DNA of 64,000 nt from Locusta migratoria. Lineage: Eukaryota > Arthropoda > Insecta > Orthoptera > Acrididae. The notes beneath the pieces were generated by a model. The model was not told the DNA's origin, did not search any database, and saw only the letters and a list, made by a program, of their open reading frames with translations. Positions within the stretch are counted from its first letter, which is position 1; each line of letters starts with the position of its first letter. Both the position numbers and the translations under genes were made by a program. Positions 22,140-33,109 of this stretch are shown piece by piece. The stretch lies in contig CM048747.1 of assembly GCA_026315105.1 (NCBI GenBank), positions 285,227,154 to 285,291,153 on the forward strand. Direction: 5' to 3'.

Positions 22140-22555
22140 CGCTAATAAATGTGGCAACACTTTTGATACGTCAGTTATTGTAACAAAGTGAAAATTACAT
22201 GTGATAAGAACTTAATGACGTGTTTCCTTTTATTTACAAAATCACGGTATTATTTTGCATCTGGAATGATTGCCATACTGAGGAGTTTTCTCTAGTGGTT
22301 AGTAGTGGGTCCATTTAAAAAGGCAGCGCGGGTTGGCCGCGTAATCTAAGATGTCATCTTACGGGCTGGGCGGTGATTCGCGCCGAGGTTGGTGTCCTCT
22401 CTGGCATGGGTCTGTGGTGTTGTCTTTGAGTGCAAGTTAGTTTAAGTAGTTTATAAGAGACTAATAACCATAGAAGTTTGATAGGATAGGCTTACAAACA
22501 TTTGAACATTACCATTTGAATAGTCGAACGAATGTACGCCATAACTGGTACGTTA
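22140..22555 (-). repeat. Dispersed repeat R1, copy split by SINE-A
   Basis: Reverse complement aligns to 14088-14306 on both sides of the SINE at 22320-22511. Conserved blocks are named in the entry for the other copy. Confidence 0.75.
22320..22511 (+). mobile_element. SINE-A copy with eroded head, inserted in repeat R1
   Basis: The head is altered but the body (TTAGTTTAAGTAG, AGACTAATAACCA, ACATTTGAACATT) is clear. CCATTTAAA and CCATTTGAA (22311-22319 and 22512-22520) form the duplication. The paralogous site near 14140 lacks the SINE and has a single ATTTAAATGG. Confidence 0.85.
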
Positions 22556-23699
22556 TTTAGGACGCATTCATATCAGGCGGATCGCAAATCAGGTCGTTTG
22601 GATATTTCTGGGGATGATAGTACATCGCACGATCTGAAGTAAAAGTTTTGCGGAAGCACAATCTGTGTGATGGCAAAAACAGTTTCGTACTACTTTCTAA
22701 TAAATTTATAATTTTAAATGTTCCTGCGTATCATTAAGCTTTAAGAAACTTCCAAAAAGGAAAGGAAAAGAATAAAACAAAATTTTGAAATAAAGCCAAG
22801 AAGGCAGAGAAAATGTTTTTAGTAGAGCGAGAGTCCTCGAAAGCCATGACGCGACAAGAAGATTCTGCCAGAGGCGTTATCGGGGGTCACGCACCCCCTC
22901 TGCTTGCAGAGGTTGGCAAGCCACTTGTTGGATGACGTGGTACGTCCGCCCGCCCGTAGATGTCAGTCGCAGCGTTGGCGCTACCCTCAGCCGAGAGTCA
23001 GCGCGGGTTGTTCATCTTTCAGCCTTCTGGTAGCGATCTCTGCGATCTTTAGATTTACGGTGAGAGCACGTATGCAAAGTTTATCTGAGGCGTCGTAATC
23101 AGTGACTGCAACATGAGGCAAGATTTCTTTATATATTTCTAATAACGACGGTTCTTACAAGGAAATGAATGGAAGATCTAGGGATGGAATAGGAAGAAAT
23201 TTCTTGCTTCAGTAAAACGTTTTTATTTTTTCAATTTCATTTACTTGCATGCTAATGCACTTGTAGCGATGTTCCAAATAGGAAAGAAGAGACTCCCAGG
23301 ACGCTAAGGATGCTTCAACTTTGACTGTCGGTTCTACGTTCCAAGAGAAGTAGCGTCCACGTAGGAAAATGTAGTACTTTGTGCTTTTGACAAAAATAAA
23401 TCAAAAACAACGAACTGCATAATTTTTTAAAAATCGTATCGGAATTTATCGCATAAAACGTTTTCTAAAACGATGACCACTTTCAGTCTATTTCCGACCA
23501 TATTCAGATGATCTATAATGGTGCAGACATAGGCAAATCCAAGGGTTGGGGGGGGGGGGGCGAAGGGCCGTTTACACCCTCCCCCGCAGCAGCTTTTTAT
23601 ATTTTTTTAGAATGCTAAGCTAGCGTGCTATCACTGCACTGAATCTTCAAAACTGTGAGACTTCTGTTTGATTGAGCATTGGGTAAAAATTTTTAGATA
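22556..23699. other. Anonymous DNA with a GC-rich, CpG-containing island
   Basis: 22850-23095 is GC-rich for the region and holds a 64-codon frame with no known motif. A run of G (near 23549-23561) follows. Promoter or relic of an element are both possible; nothing decides. Confidence 0.35.
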
Positions 23700-24237
23700 A
23701 TTAATAAATGAGAATTACCCAATATGTTGCAAATTTTTATTGTTTCGCAACGGCCGTTCCAGCTTCTGCCATTGTCAATTGATGCCTGCAAAGAACCTAT
23801 GTAAGTTATTTTCTGTACTTGTTTTATGAGTTTGAAATGGATGTCTTTGAGGCACAATACTTACATCGTGTAGACAGATATTTCATATAGCATCTGTTTG
23901 TTACGAAAACGTTTATTTCATTTAATATTTCCGTTTTCGTATTTCAGTAATATGTAATATTTATTTCAGATGGTGTAGATGATATACGTTTACATGGATG
24001 TTATAAAGGAAATTAAATATAATCCTTTGTAATTTGATAATGTGTCTTTGGTCTCTCTGATGTTAACGTGTGGATATCTTCGGAATTTTGTTATCTATTA
24101 ATCTAAAATAGTGCACCTATGGATTATCCGTTTTCTAATCGTAATATTTCGATAAAATTTTCTAAATAAAGTTTGTGTTTAAATTCTGTGTGGTCATTGA
24201 GAATTTCGTAAGGGGTTGTGTTTATATTGACAAATAT

Positions 24238-24447
24238 TTACAATTCGTCCATAACATTAATTAATATACTTTTAGGGGTAAAGTGTAAAATTTTTAGTGC
24301 CTTGTCAATATTTATGGGGATGTGCTTTTCATCTCTGAGATGTTGGAAGAAAGTAGAGCGTTTGTTTTCAGATGTTCTGGTGTGTTCTCTGTGTCGTATT
24401 GCGAAATTTCGTCCTGTTCTTTGCAGGCACCACTTGACAATGGGCAT
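24238..24447 (-). pseudogene. GIY-YIG endonuclease fragment of a Penelope-like element
   Basis: The 69-codon frame has TGRNFAIRHREHTR, matching the G-R-x-F-x-x-R-x-x-E-H core of Penelope GIY-YIG domains, then STFFQHLRDEKHIP (Q-H-L and H-x-P) and a C-terminal MDEL. The GIY and YIG strands themselves lie upstream of the junction with the inverted terminal repeat and are missing. This enzyme nicks target DNA to prime reverse transcription. Confidence 0.7.
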
Positions 24448-24464
24448 AAGCCGAAACGGCCGTT
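24434..24464 (+). ncRNA. Degenerate hammerhead-like core
   Basis: TTGACAA (24434-24440) aligns with CTGANGA, followed by a GGC/GCC stem with loop ATAA, GAAA (24453-24456), the palindrome ACGGCCGT (24456-24463) and T. Two core changes make activity unlikely, but the layout equals the better motif at 20426. Confidence 0.35.
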
Positions 24465-24904
24465 ATAAAACAATAAAAATAATTGCAGCATATTGGGTAA
24501 TTCCCATTCATTAAAATTTCTTATTAGGGCACATTTCTTGCTGCGGGCCCTACAATGAGAAAAATTAAGACAGTTAGTTCACTTGGGAACATCGCAGTAT
24601 GAAGGAGCAGAGGTCTCCAATGTGTTATGAAAATCGGCATGATCTTCCTTTTGTTTCATACCTTACTTTACGATGTATTTAATCACCGCTGGAATTTCGA
24701 TATTTTTTCCTGTTTTGTTTACCTATAGAATACAGGAAGAGTTGTTATTACAAGGGGGAGGGGGTCGGGGGAAGGATGCTCCTTGCAATAGCGCAATCTG
24801 CTTGTGGTGATTCTGCGAATTTCTAGAATCCTCCCATTGATAGTGGCGACAATGATCCCGGATAGCAGTAGCGGTGTGGCATCGTGCATTCAAAATCTTG
24901 ACAT

Positions 24905-24945
24905 CTGAAGAAGTCAAAATTAATTTTGTCGAAACCTACGTAACG
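24905..24945 (+). ncRNA. Hammerhead-like core near SINE, tentative
   Basis: CTGAAGA (24905-24911), a CAAAATTAATTTTG stem, then GAAA (24931-24934) and ACC..GGT. The outer helix I is weak. Only the inner order supports it, so this may be a Penelope terminal relic. Confidence 0.3.
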
Positions 24946-24965
24946 GTTTTAATTAACCCTTAACC

Positions 24966-25162
24966 AAATTCAAATGTTTGTTAAGCTTATGGGACTTAAC
25001 TACGGGGTCATCAGTCTCTAAACTTACAAACTACTTATGAACTACTTACGAACGAGGACGGCACAAATATCCATACCCGAGGGGGGATTCGAACCCCCGA
25101 CCGTAGTGGCCGTGCTGACCGTGACTGGAGCGCCTCAGTCACCTCGGCCACCGCGGCCGGCT
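24966..25162 (-). mobile_element. SINE-A copy, minus strand
   Basis: Full length, ending in a clean GGCCGCGGTGG-type head. CCCTTAACC flanks it at 24957-24965 and 25165-25173. Confidence 0.92.
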
Positions 25163-25237
25163 AGCCCTTAACCGCCGGACGTGTATTTCAGATACACTAC
25201 TACTTGACGGCGGTCATAGACACCACTTGCGTTTTCT

Positions 25238-25238
<1 letters not shown>

Positions 25239-25276
<38 letters not shown>
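25239..25276. repeat. Poly(T) run of about 38
   Basis: A homopolymer of T, possibly the tail of an eroded minus-strand retroposon; length may be affected by sequencing. Confidence 0.85.
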
Positions 25277-25281
<5 letters not shown>

Positions 25282-25301
25282 TATGTCAAAGTACGTTAAA
25301 A

Positions 25302-26153
25302 TCTTCTAATATATTAATCAGTGTGTCCGTATGTTTGTTTGTTTGTGTGTACGTGTTGCATACAACTCTACAGATCTGTTCCGAACGTTATGAAATTTTG
25401 TACACGTAAGTTTGAATCCATGAGGACGGTCACCGTAAGTGTAAGAATCACGTAAAATATATTGTTCACGGGATATGACGTCATAAATAATGAGATCCTC
25501 GAAAAACTGCTGCATTAAGCGATAATGCTGTTCATTTTCTCCTAAACCACTGGACCGATTTCAACCAAATTTGGTACACATATTCCTTACGTGAGGTAAC
25601 AATTGCTGTAGGAGTAAGAACCAGATACGACACATGGTCCAGGAGATATAACGTCATAATCAATATAGTTCCTCATAATGCGACGAGAGTTTATAAATAC
25701 AATATATGACAATACAGTACTTAGCGACTTGCAACAAACTTTAAACATAATTTCAAACATTTATAAAACTTTTCCTCTCTGACAACCGTATCAAAATAAT
25801 GAAAGGAAAAAAGTTTCTCGCTTACTACTTTTCCGCTGTTCATGGAACAAAACTACGCATTCGATATGACGTTACAATTTATAATTTGTACACTACAAAG
25901 TGTAGCCGCAGGAAATTTTACAGACAGTATACACATATAGTTGAGTGTACCTTCTGAATTGTATCACAGTACGACACGTAGGTAATAGAAAACCTCCGCA
26001 TCTCGCACCAAGTTTTAATCTATTACTTCTTTACTACTAACTGTATGCCCAAGATATTTCACAGACATACAGCCCTCATAGAAATGAGTATCTACCTGAA
26101 AAATGGCAAGAATAAATAAGTTAATACCCGGGCAATGCCGGGTTTTCACCTAG
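25302..26153 (+). mobile_element. Non-autonomous Helitron with canonical ends
   Basis: Starts TCTTCTAATATATT after a host A (25301) and ends in a hairpin (ACCCGG..CCGGGT, 26126-26143), a short spacer and CTAG (26150-26153) followed by host T (26154). That is the A^TC...CTRR^T rule of Helitrons. Inside, AACCACTGGACCGATTTC and other phrases are shared with many insect Helitrons in memory, but no Rep/helicase remains. About 850 bp. Confidence 0.75.
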
Positions 26154-26350
26154 TACTGCTATAAATTGAAGTCACGTCTATACATCCAGTTTTTATAGAG
26201 ATTATTGGCTCCAGTACATCACCAGAGATGGCATTATAACTGTCATAGAGTGGTCAATAGGGGATATCAACAAAAATAGACACCAGACTTCCAGACATTC
26301 CCTCAAAGGTCATAAATACTGGGGGCGATAACATTAAAGGTGGTAAAAAA
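26154..26350. other. Anonymous DNA
   Basis: No feature recognised between the Helitron and SINE-C. Confidence 0.4.
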
Positions 26351-26351
26351 G

Positions 26352-26648
26352 GGTAAAGCAGTCAACAAACCGAAGATTGGTTTGAACACCACAGTGCTTG
26401 ACTAGGCATGGTCCTGTTTGGACGTGGTATGCCGTTGCCTTCCTCCGACCTTCGAACTGACTTACCCAGCCAGTTATAGGGGGACCTACAGTTTAACGTG
26501 GGTTCCGAACCACGGCATTACACGGTATTTTCCACATGAGCAATACTGCCAGAGGTGAAAGAAGTGGATAGTGACAGATAGAAATCCTAGGATCTGGCGG
26601 GGATCGAACCCGCGACCTTTGGATTTGTAGTCTGGCACTCTTCCACTG
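26352..26648 (-). mobile_element. SINE-C copy, minus strand, head truncated
   Basis: Matches the 15662-15984 copy from GTCAACAA..CCGAAGATTGG to TGGCACTCTTCCAC. The B box reads GGGATCGAACCC on the plus strand. About 15 nt of the head are absent. No clear target duplication. Confidence 0.88.
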
Positions 26649-26889
26649 TCACTATAATATCTCTGTCACTAAAGTCATTACAGGGAAAAAAATTGTGTCA
26701 TTGCTGTTTATCCACCTCTTTTACGTACATAACCCATGAAAGTACAAAGGGAAAAGACACGACGGAACTCTTACCATACTTACATTCTTACTTTATGTAT
26801 ACTGCAACCAATAAATACACTTTCCCATAAATCCATCTGCTATAGTAATAATAACTTCGTGTGATTCAGTGACCTAGTGCAAGTCTTTC

Positions 26890-27080
26890 AATTGGACACC
26901 TACCCCAGTTGTCCAACCGGGGAAAGAGGACCTACAGTTTAACGTGGAATCCGAACCACTTGTCGTTTCTGGCGACTCCTTACATCGTTGAGAGGTGAAG
27001 GCTTGGTTAAAACTCGGACCGGGTTTTGAACCCACGATCTCTAGTCTTCCAGTCGAGTGCTTTACCCCGATGCCGCAGAT
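26890..27080 (-). mobile_element. Divergent SINE-C-like copy
   Basis: Shares GACCTACAGTTTAACGTGG and AGAGGTGAA with SINE-C and has its own tRNA-like head (minus strand GGGTTCAAAACCC box and GGGGTAAAGCACTCGACTGG). Probably an old subfamily. Confidence 0.7.
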
Positions 27081-27523
27081 AATCAGGCCTATGAATTATA
27101 ATTAGTGGCCAAGACTAATTATCGGACTGTTACACATGGCATTACCCAACTGAATCAAAAGATATCCACTCCAACATTTTATCTCACAGATCCTATACAA
27201 AAGAAAGCACAAAGATAAGCCGCTTATGTTGATGAACACGACTTCTCCCCAAAGCAGAAAAATTATAATAAAATAAACATTAAAACCTTGATGCAAGGAA
27301 TTACGAAATTAACAAAATCATTTTACAGGTAACACTTCAATTAAAACGCTAATTATGACACGAAAAACATTCACATGGAGTCTCTCGGCTGAAACACAAC
27401 GCTACTACCTATCTACGGAAAGAGAATGTTCAACAAGAAAGGACCCGTTTTAGTAAGGGGAAAACAAAGGATTGGGGGATATACGAACGATTTGTCTAAG
27501 GTAAGCACAATTTGGAGGAGGTA

Positions 27524-27581
<58 letters not shown>

Positions 27582-28180
27582 CCGCTGCTTTTTCTATTTT
27601 TGTTCCCCACTATTTCAATTTCGTGGCCACCTCGGTTTGAGCTGACCGATTCTAAAAGAGAATCGAGATGTACAAAGGAAGATCATAAAATTTCTCAGCT
27701 CCAAGGTGTCGTACTGATGCACGAAGTATTAGCAACCTCAAAAGGTATCGCTGATTGCATCCACTTTATCGAATGATTTACCATTTATAGCAATGTAACG
27801 CCTTCATTAGATCATGTGCTTTCAGAGAATGTCTGAATATCATTAATTTATGGTCGGAACAGCGTGAAAAAAAATGCTATTAACATGTTTTCACAATAAG
27901 TATTTTTGATTAGATGACATTATGCATAGAATACAGTATCTTAAGCATGTGTTGTCCCACAATCGGAAACTGACAGTTTGTATCAACTACCAGTTCACAA
28001 GTACACACATCAAAAACAGTGCTGCATCACCACGATTCTGTGGGTTCCTGATCCTGTACATAAAAATGGAATGGAGATATACAAAAACAACAATTCAGTT
28101 CTTTTTATTGCTCAAGAATGCAGAAACTGACAAGTTGTATGACAATAACCTACACATTCTGAAATTGTATTCCAGATTGC
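27081..28180. other. Anonymous DNA with a 54-nt poly(A)
   Basis: A homopolymer of A covers 27527-27580. Frames here (for example 27102-27296 and part of 27922-28386) show no domain. The A-run may be a retroposon tail whose body I cannot identify. Confidence 0.45.
27527..27580. repeat. Poly(A) run of 54
   Basis: Pure A homopolymer; no recognisable retroposon immediately upstream. Confidence 0.9.
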
Positions 28181-28184
28181 AGCA

Positions 28185-28430
28185 GACACCAGTACCCATA
28201 ATACACGGTAACATACTCTCTGCACCGATGCCTGTATTCGTCGTCGCATACTGTCCACTAGATCATAAAGCGACTGATGGTCGAGATTGTCCCACTCCTC
28301 GTCGGCGATTCGGCGTAGACCTCTCAGATTCGTTGATGGTTTGTCTTCCTCAAAAAGAGGGTTTTTTTTTTTTTTTTTTTTTTTAGTTTAGTTTATCTCA
28401 AACATGTTCGATAAGGTTCATATCATGAAG
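28185..28430 (-). pseudogene. Tc1-like transposase fragment split by poly(T)
   Basis: On the minus strand, MNLIEHV followed by a stop and DKL is the E-box of Tc1 transposases (N-x-I-E-x-x-W). After a T-run, LRGLRRIADEEWDNL and LYDLVDSMRRRIQA are the usual C-terminal helices. The order is correct, but a homopolymer insertion (plus-strand T, 28363-28384) lies between. Confidence 0.7.
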
Positions 28431-28699
28431 AGACGCATTAAGACGAATCCCTCACCGAAATGCTGCCGATACAGTAGCACTATGGAGATTGACATCTCTG
28501 TACCATATAGACGTCTGACTGCCTTCTACGACAGTAGGTACACAATAGGACTTCTGGACATAAATTTGCGGCTTCTGAACAGAACTTGACCTTTTACCTC
28601 TTGACCGTCTGGTTGACTACCTCGCAGGGGCCAGTATGTCAACATTGTGGTCACCTCGAGGTCATAACACTAATAATGGACAGCCATCTTCCAACCTAG

Positions 28700-28785
28700 T
28701 GTTGCAAGATGGAAGACATAAACAACAACAAGATGGCGGGCATAAAGAATATGTCCGCCATGTTGTTGTTTGTGTCCGCCATAGT
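28700..28785. repeat. Imperfect hairpin with AACAACAAC arms
   Basis: Left ACATAAACAACAACAAGATGGCGG and right CCGCCATGTTGTTGTTTGTGTC pair apart from a three-base gap. May be a small foldback. Confidence 0.55.
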
Positions 28786-28991
28786 TGGACAGTGCCGGGT
28801 AAGAGAAGATGACACTATGATCACTAATTCACAATAACAAATAGAGCAGGGATCATGATGATAATACAGGAAGGCGTACTCAGATCCCCAGTATGGAGAG
28901 TTGAGACAACAAAAGGTTTACTTTCTGATGCTTTGAATAGTCGTCACGCATTAGAATACCGGAGTTGTATATTGAGTTTCGTTATTTATTA

Positions 28992-30395
28992 CACTTCAGG
29001 CCATTAAAATTGCTACACCAAGAAGAAATGAAATTGATAAACGGGTATTCATTGGACAAATATATTATACAAGAACTTACGTGTGATTACATTTTCACGC
29101 AATTTGGGTGCATAGATCCTGAGAAATCAGTACGCAGAACAACCACCTCTGGCCATAATAACGGCCTTGATGCGCCTGGGCATTGGGTCAACCATAGCTT
29201 GGATGACGTGTACAGGTACAGATGCCCATGCAGTTCAACACGATACCACAGTTCGTCACGAGTAGTGACTGGCGTATTGTAACGAGACAGTTGCTCGGCC
29301 ACCATTGACCAGACGTTTTCAATTGGCGAGAAATCTGGAAAATGTGCTGGCCAGCGCAGCAGTCGAACATTTTCCATATCTAGAAAGGCCCGTACAGGAC
29401 CTGCAACATGCGGGCGTGCATTATCCAGCTGAAATGTAGGGTTTCGCAGGGATCTAATGAAGGGTAGAGCCACGGGTCGTAACACGTCTGAAATGTAACG
29501 GCCACTGTTCAAAGTGCCGTCGATGCGAACAACAGGAGACAGACGTGCAACCAATGGCACACCACACCATCACGCCGGGTGATACGCCAGTATGGCGATG
29601 ACGGATACACGCTTCCAATGTGCGTTCACCGCGTTGTTGCCAAACACGAATGCGACCATCATGATGCTGTAAACAGAACCTGGATTCATCCGAAAAAATG
29701 ACGTTTTTCCATGCGTACACCCAGGTTCGTCGTTGCGTACACCATCGCAGGTGCTCCTGTCTGTGATGCAGCGTTGAGCGTAACCCCTAGCCATGGTCTC
29801 CGAGCTGATAGTCCATGCCACTGCAAACGTAGTCGAACTGTTCATGCAGATGGTTGTTGTCTTGCAAACGTCCCCATCTGTTGACTCAATGATCGAGACA
29901 TGGCTGCACTATCCGTTGGAGCCATACGGATAAGATGCCTGTCATCTCGACTACTAGTGATACGAGGCCGATGGGATGCAGCATGGCGTTCCGTATTGCC
30001 CTCCTGAAACCACCGATCCATATTCTGCTAACAGTCATTGGATCACGATCAACACGAGCAGCAATGTCGCGATAAGGTAAACCGCAATCGTGATAGGCTA
30101 CAAGCGACCCTTTATCAAAGTCGGAAACGTAATGGTACGCATTTCTCCTCCTTACACGAGGCATCACAACATCGTTTCACCAGGCAACGCCGGTCAACTG
30201 CTGTTTGTGTATGAGAAATCGGTTGGCCACTTTCCTCATGTCAGCACATTGTAGGTGTCGTCACCGGTGCCACCCTTGTGTGAATGTTCTGAAAAGCTAA
30301 TCATTTGCATAGCAAAGCATCTTCTTCCTGTCGGTTAAATTTCGTGTCTGTAGCACGTCATCTTTGTGGTGTAGCAATTTTAGCGGCCAGGAGTG
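28992..30395 (-). mobile_element. Tc1-like transposon with both ends
   Basis: The ends CACTTCAGGCC and GGCCAGGAGTG open imperfect inverted repeats of about 28 bp (both continue AAAATTGCTACACCA inward) and are bordered by TA (28990-28991 and 30396-30397). The 1.4-kb inside encodes a Tc1 transposase on the minus strand in four overlapping frames. All three DDE residues are still visible, but several frameshifts separate them, so it is inactive. Confidence 0.88.
29087..30167 (-). pseudogene. Tc1-like transposase, frame-broken
   Basis: N-terminus: MPRVRRRNAYHYVSDFDKGSLVAYHDCGLPYRDIAARVDRDP is the paired-type helix-turn-helix. The middle frame gives WKNVIFSDESRF (first Asp), GVMVWCAIG; the last frame gives FQLDNARPHVA (second Asp) and PDFSPIENVWS (Glu), about 34 residues later as in DD34E. 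A further LS-x-Y..TPV motif follows. Frames change at least three times. The length agrees with about 340 residues for the family. Confidence 0.88.
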
Positions 30396-30397
30396 TA

Positions 30398-30712
30398 TTT
30401 ACATTAATGGTCCCCTACCTTACATTCACACTTGTCAAAGTCTTTTTACAATAGCTGTTGTTGTTCCAGAGATATTTTGGGTAGTCAAGGTAAGTGGGAT
30501 TCCCTGTATATGATTGAATCCTGACATCATCGCCACAAGATAAAAGAAAGAAAAAAATCTGCCAACATTCATGGATGGAGATCTTGTCGTAGGGACCAAA
30601 ACTGTTTAGGTAAGAAGTACAGTAAAAAACAGAGTATGCTCCATCTTACACTCCGATTTACATGCAAATGTTTGGTAGGTGGATTTATAAATAGCGGATA
30701 TGTGTGGGCCGT
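30398..30712. other. Anonymous DNA
   Basis: Nothing recognised between the Tc1 element and the next SINE. Confidence 0.4.
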
Positions 30713-30721
30713 AACGTTGTC

Positions 30722-30917
30722 TATGAAATGTTTTTAGAGCTTAAGGGACATAACTGCGGGGTCATCAGTCCCTAAACTTACGAACTACTTATGAACTACC
30801 TTATACTAAAGACGACACAAACATCCATGCCCAAGGGGGGATTCTAACCCCCGACGGGGGACGGCCTCGCACATCGTAGCATAGCGCCTCAATGCGCTCG
30901 GCCGCTATGCCGCGGCT
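30722..30917 (-). mobile_element. SINE-A copy, minus strand
   Basis: Complete body and head; flanks AACGTTGTC (30713-30721) and AGCGTTGTC (30918-30926) form a nine-base duplication with one mismatch. Confidence 0.88.
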
Positions 30918-31138
30918 AGCGTTGTCATATAAAGGCGAGTCTTCGCCACCTAAAATAATAGCGAGGCAGCAGTAGCGGGTCCTGATGTAAGGTGGGGAGG
31001 GAGGGGGGGGGAGAGATAAAGAGTTTTTGTCACCCCCTTCATGATCATTGTCTATACTATGAATAATATTTTTCTGTCTGGATAGCAAGGTATTTCGTAA
31101 TTTCCCTTATTTCCACATAATCGGTTTCAGAATACAAG

Positions 31139-31325
31139 CCGGCCGCGGTGGCCGAGGGGACTGAGGCGCTCCAGTGACGGTCTGCACGGCCACTACGTTC
31201 GGGGGTTCGAATCCCCCCTCTTGCATGGATATTTGTGCCGTCCTTAGGATTAGCTAGTTCATAAGTAGTTTGTAAGTTTAGGAACTGAAGACCCCTCAGT
31301 TAAGTCCCATATGCTATACAAACAA
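31139..31325 (+). mobile_element. SINE-A copy, plus strand
   Basis: Begins CCGGCCGCGGTGGCCG with intact A and B boxes. The exact duplication TCAGAATACAAG is at 31127-31138 and 31326-31337. It lacks the usual TTTGAACATT end. Confidence 0.93.
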
Positions 31326-31421
31326 TCAGAATACAAGCTGTCATCTTCAGATCTTGTGGAGTACTTTATAACATATGTATCTCGTCCCCATAGTGAGAGT
31401 GCATCCCAGTATCAATCTTCT

Positions 31422-31567
31422 GCAGTGACAGTTTAGTGTAGGTGGCACAGTGGTCACACATTGGACCGGCGTGCGGGAGGACTGCGATTCGACACCGCCT
31501 ATGGCCACCCATATTTAGGTTTCTCGTGCTTTCCATAAATCACTCCAGACAAAATCGGGACGGTTCC

Positions 31568-31599
<32 letters not shown>

Positions 31600-31675
31600 A
31601 AAAAAAACCGAGCACTTGCTCCGTCTCTAATGACCTTGAATAGACAGAGCGTTAATCCCTAATCCCTAATCCCTG
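31422..31675 (+). mobile_element. SINE-B (tRNA-derived) with poly(A) inside
   Basis: The head GGTGGCACAGTGGTCACACATTGG and degenerate B box are followed by ATTTAGGTTTCTCGTG, the mark of this arthropod SINE type. A run of about 30 A interrupts the body near 31570 and the end is (TAATCCC)n. A seven-base duplication ATCTTCT (31415-31421, 31676-31682) is plausible. Confidence 0.75.
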
Positions 31676-31879
31676 ATCTTCTTTTCTGGTATTATAATGG
31701 TGGTAGGGGGGCAACATACGTATTTTATAAATTGCTCCATAAGATCTTTGTTAAATCCCGTTTTGTGTATATAAAAAAATTGCTAAAATTAATATCGGGA
31801 TTTTAAGGCTTTGTATAGTTTATTACGGTGACCTTAGCAATACATATGAAACGTCAAATAAACGAACAGCCCCCATCAC

Positions 31880-32480
31880 TTTGTCCTACAAGTGTTCAAT
31901 TGAGCACTCTTCGTCATACGGCAAACATCCAGTCCACAGCCAAGTTCATCCCAAACCTTGCCCAGTGTATGGGCCTTTCTTTTACGCTGAAGCAGAAGTA
32001 ACTGGTGTTTATTATCTTGATATGCTACAACAATGGTATTTTCGTCAATTACACGAAACTGAACCAGACAACTTTATTTGGCAGCCAGATTGGTATTCCT
32101 TCGTACGCGATTAGTTAGACAACGTTGTTCCCGACCGCTGGATTGGCCGCAAAGTGCCTTTCAGAAACGAATAATTCTGCGCTTGCTGCAAACGTTGACC
32201 ACACAAATAAACTTGTTCTTGTCCATATACTGCTCGGGTCTCTCGATGTCATGTTGTGACTGTTACATAGCTGGCCTGCTCCTCTGTATGCGTTCTCTAT
32301 AATGTGTGGGACCAGTTGAAATTCGAAACGCTTCCGTGGCACTCTTGTGGGTCAGTAGGACTCAGGACAACATCAGACGTCTAACCAGCGCAATTATGTG
32401 TCGTGTTGTAGCATGCATTGCAGCAAAAAGTGGTGCAACGCATTATTAATGTGACACTATATGAGTCTACTTGTCCTCAC
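31880..32480 (+). pseudogene. Mariner-like transposase relic
   Basis: The 77-codon frame has VYGPFFYAEAEVTGVYYLDMLQQWYFRQLHETEPDNFIWQ, close to the segment up to the second catalytic Asp in mariner-type transposases (YLDML then FIFQQDG). After a stop, RWIGRK and later VWDQLKFETLP follow in other frames. Terminal repeats were not found. Confidence 0.7.
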
Positions 32481-33105
32481 TGTTGCTTGGTCTTGGCTTT
32501 GGGATCAAGTAAATGTCTCTTCTGTATCATTATGTCTAAGAAATTTCATGTGGATCTGATGCTTCCATTTCGGTTCACTGTTTTTAATGTTCATCAATGT
32601 ATAACAAAACTGCTTCGACGTCAGCAGTCCTTGGACTAAACTTTAAGTTCATTTCAAGTTTTGCCTGAACTGGCACTATATAACTACTGCCGTGTGGTGG
32701 ATGGCTGATGCTACCTTGATTTACTATTAGCAGTTTCCTTTCCTGTCATAATCGCAAATAGAACAAGGGAAAACGAATTACTATATACCTTCGTTCAAGT
32801 CCTGATTTGTCTTTTCTTCGAACCCTTAGACGAAATGCGCATTGACGGCAGTGGTATCGTTTTGCTGTCAGCTTCAGATGTCGTTACTATTGTCTTTTTC
32901 TCAAAAATCTTTCCTGGACAGAATTTCGTCTTCCCTGCTAAGATTTCCAATATTCACATGTTGATACAACCTACTGTTAACAAATCTAGTAGCTAGCTAA
33001 TAAACTGCATCAGTGCCTTATTTTAATTTTGGTGATTCAAAATATCCTAAAAGTACTCAAGTTTTGGGCACATAGTGCTCTATATTAGGTCTCCTTTACA
33101 GATGA
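32481..33105. other. Anonymous AT-rich DNA
   Basis: No recognised motif. Confidence 0.4.
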
Positions 33106-33109
33106 ATTA

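Larger units (their letters stand above)
23700..24515 (-). mobile_element. Penelope-like element relic with inverted termini
   Basis: Arms 23700-23796 and 24416-24515 are reverse complements over about 97 bp (about 80-85% by eye): shared blocks include ATTACCCAATATG, AACGGCCGTT and GCCTGCAAAGAAC. Between them the minus strand encodes a GIY-YIG endonuclease fragment. Inverted terminal repeats around an RT plus GIY-YIG gene are the known pattern of Penelope-like elements; here the RT is lost by 5' truncation. Read on the minus strand, the 3' copy is in forward order and the 5' copy is inverted. Confidence 0.75.

Noticed and set aside
25227..25409. Frame with poly-Phe
   Set aside because: Created by the poly(T) run.
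27922..28386. 154-codon frame ending in a run of Phe
   Set aside because: The C-terminus is a T homopolymer and the frame lies antisense to a Tc1 transposase relic, so it is a shadow.
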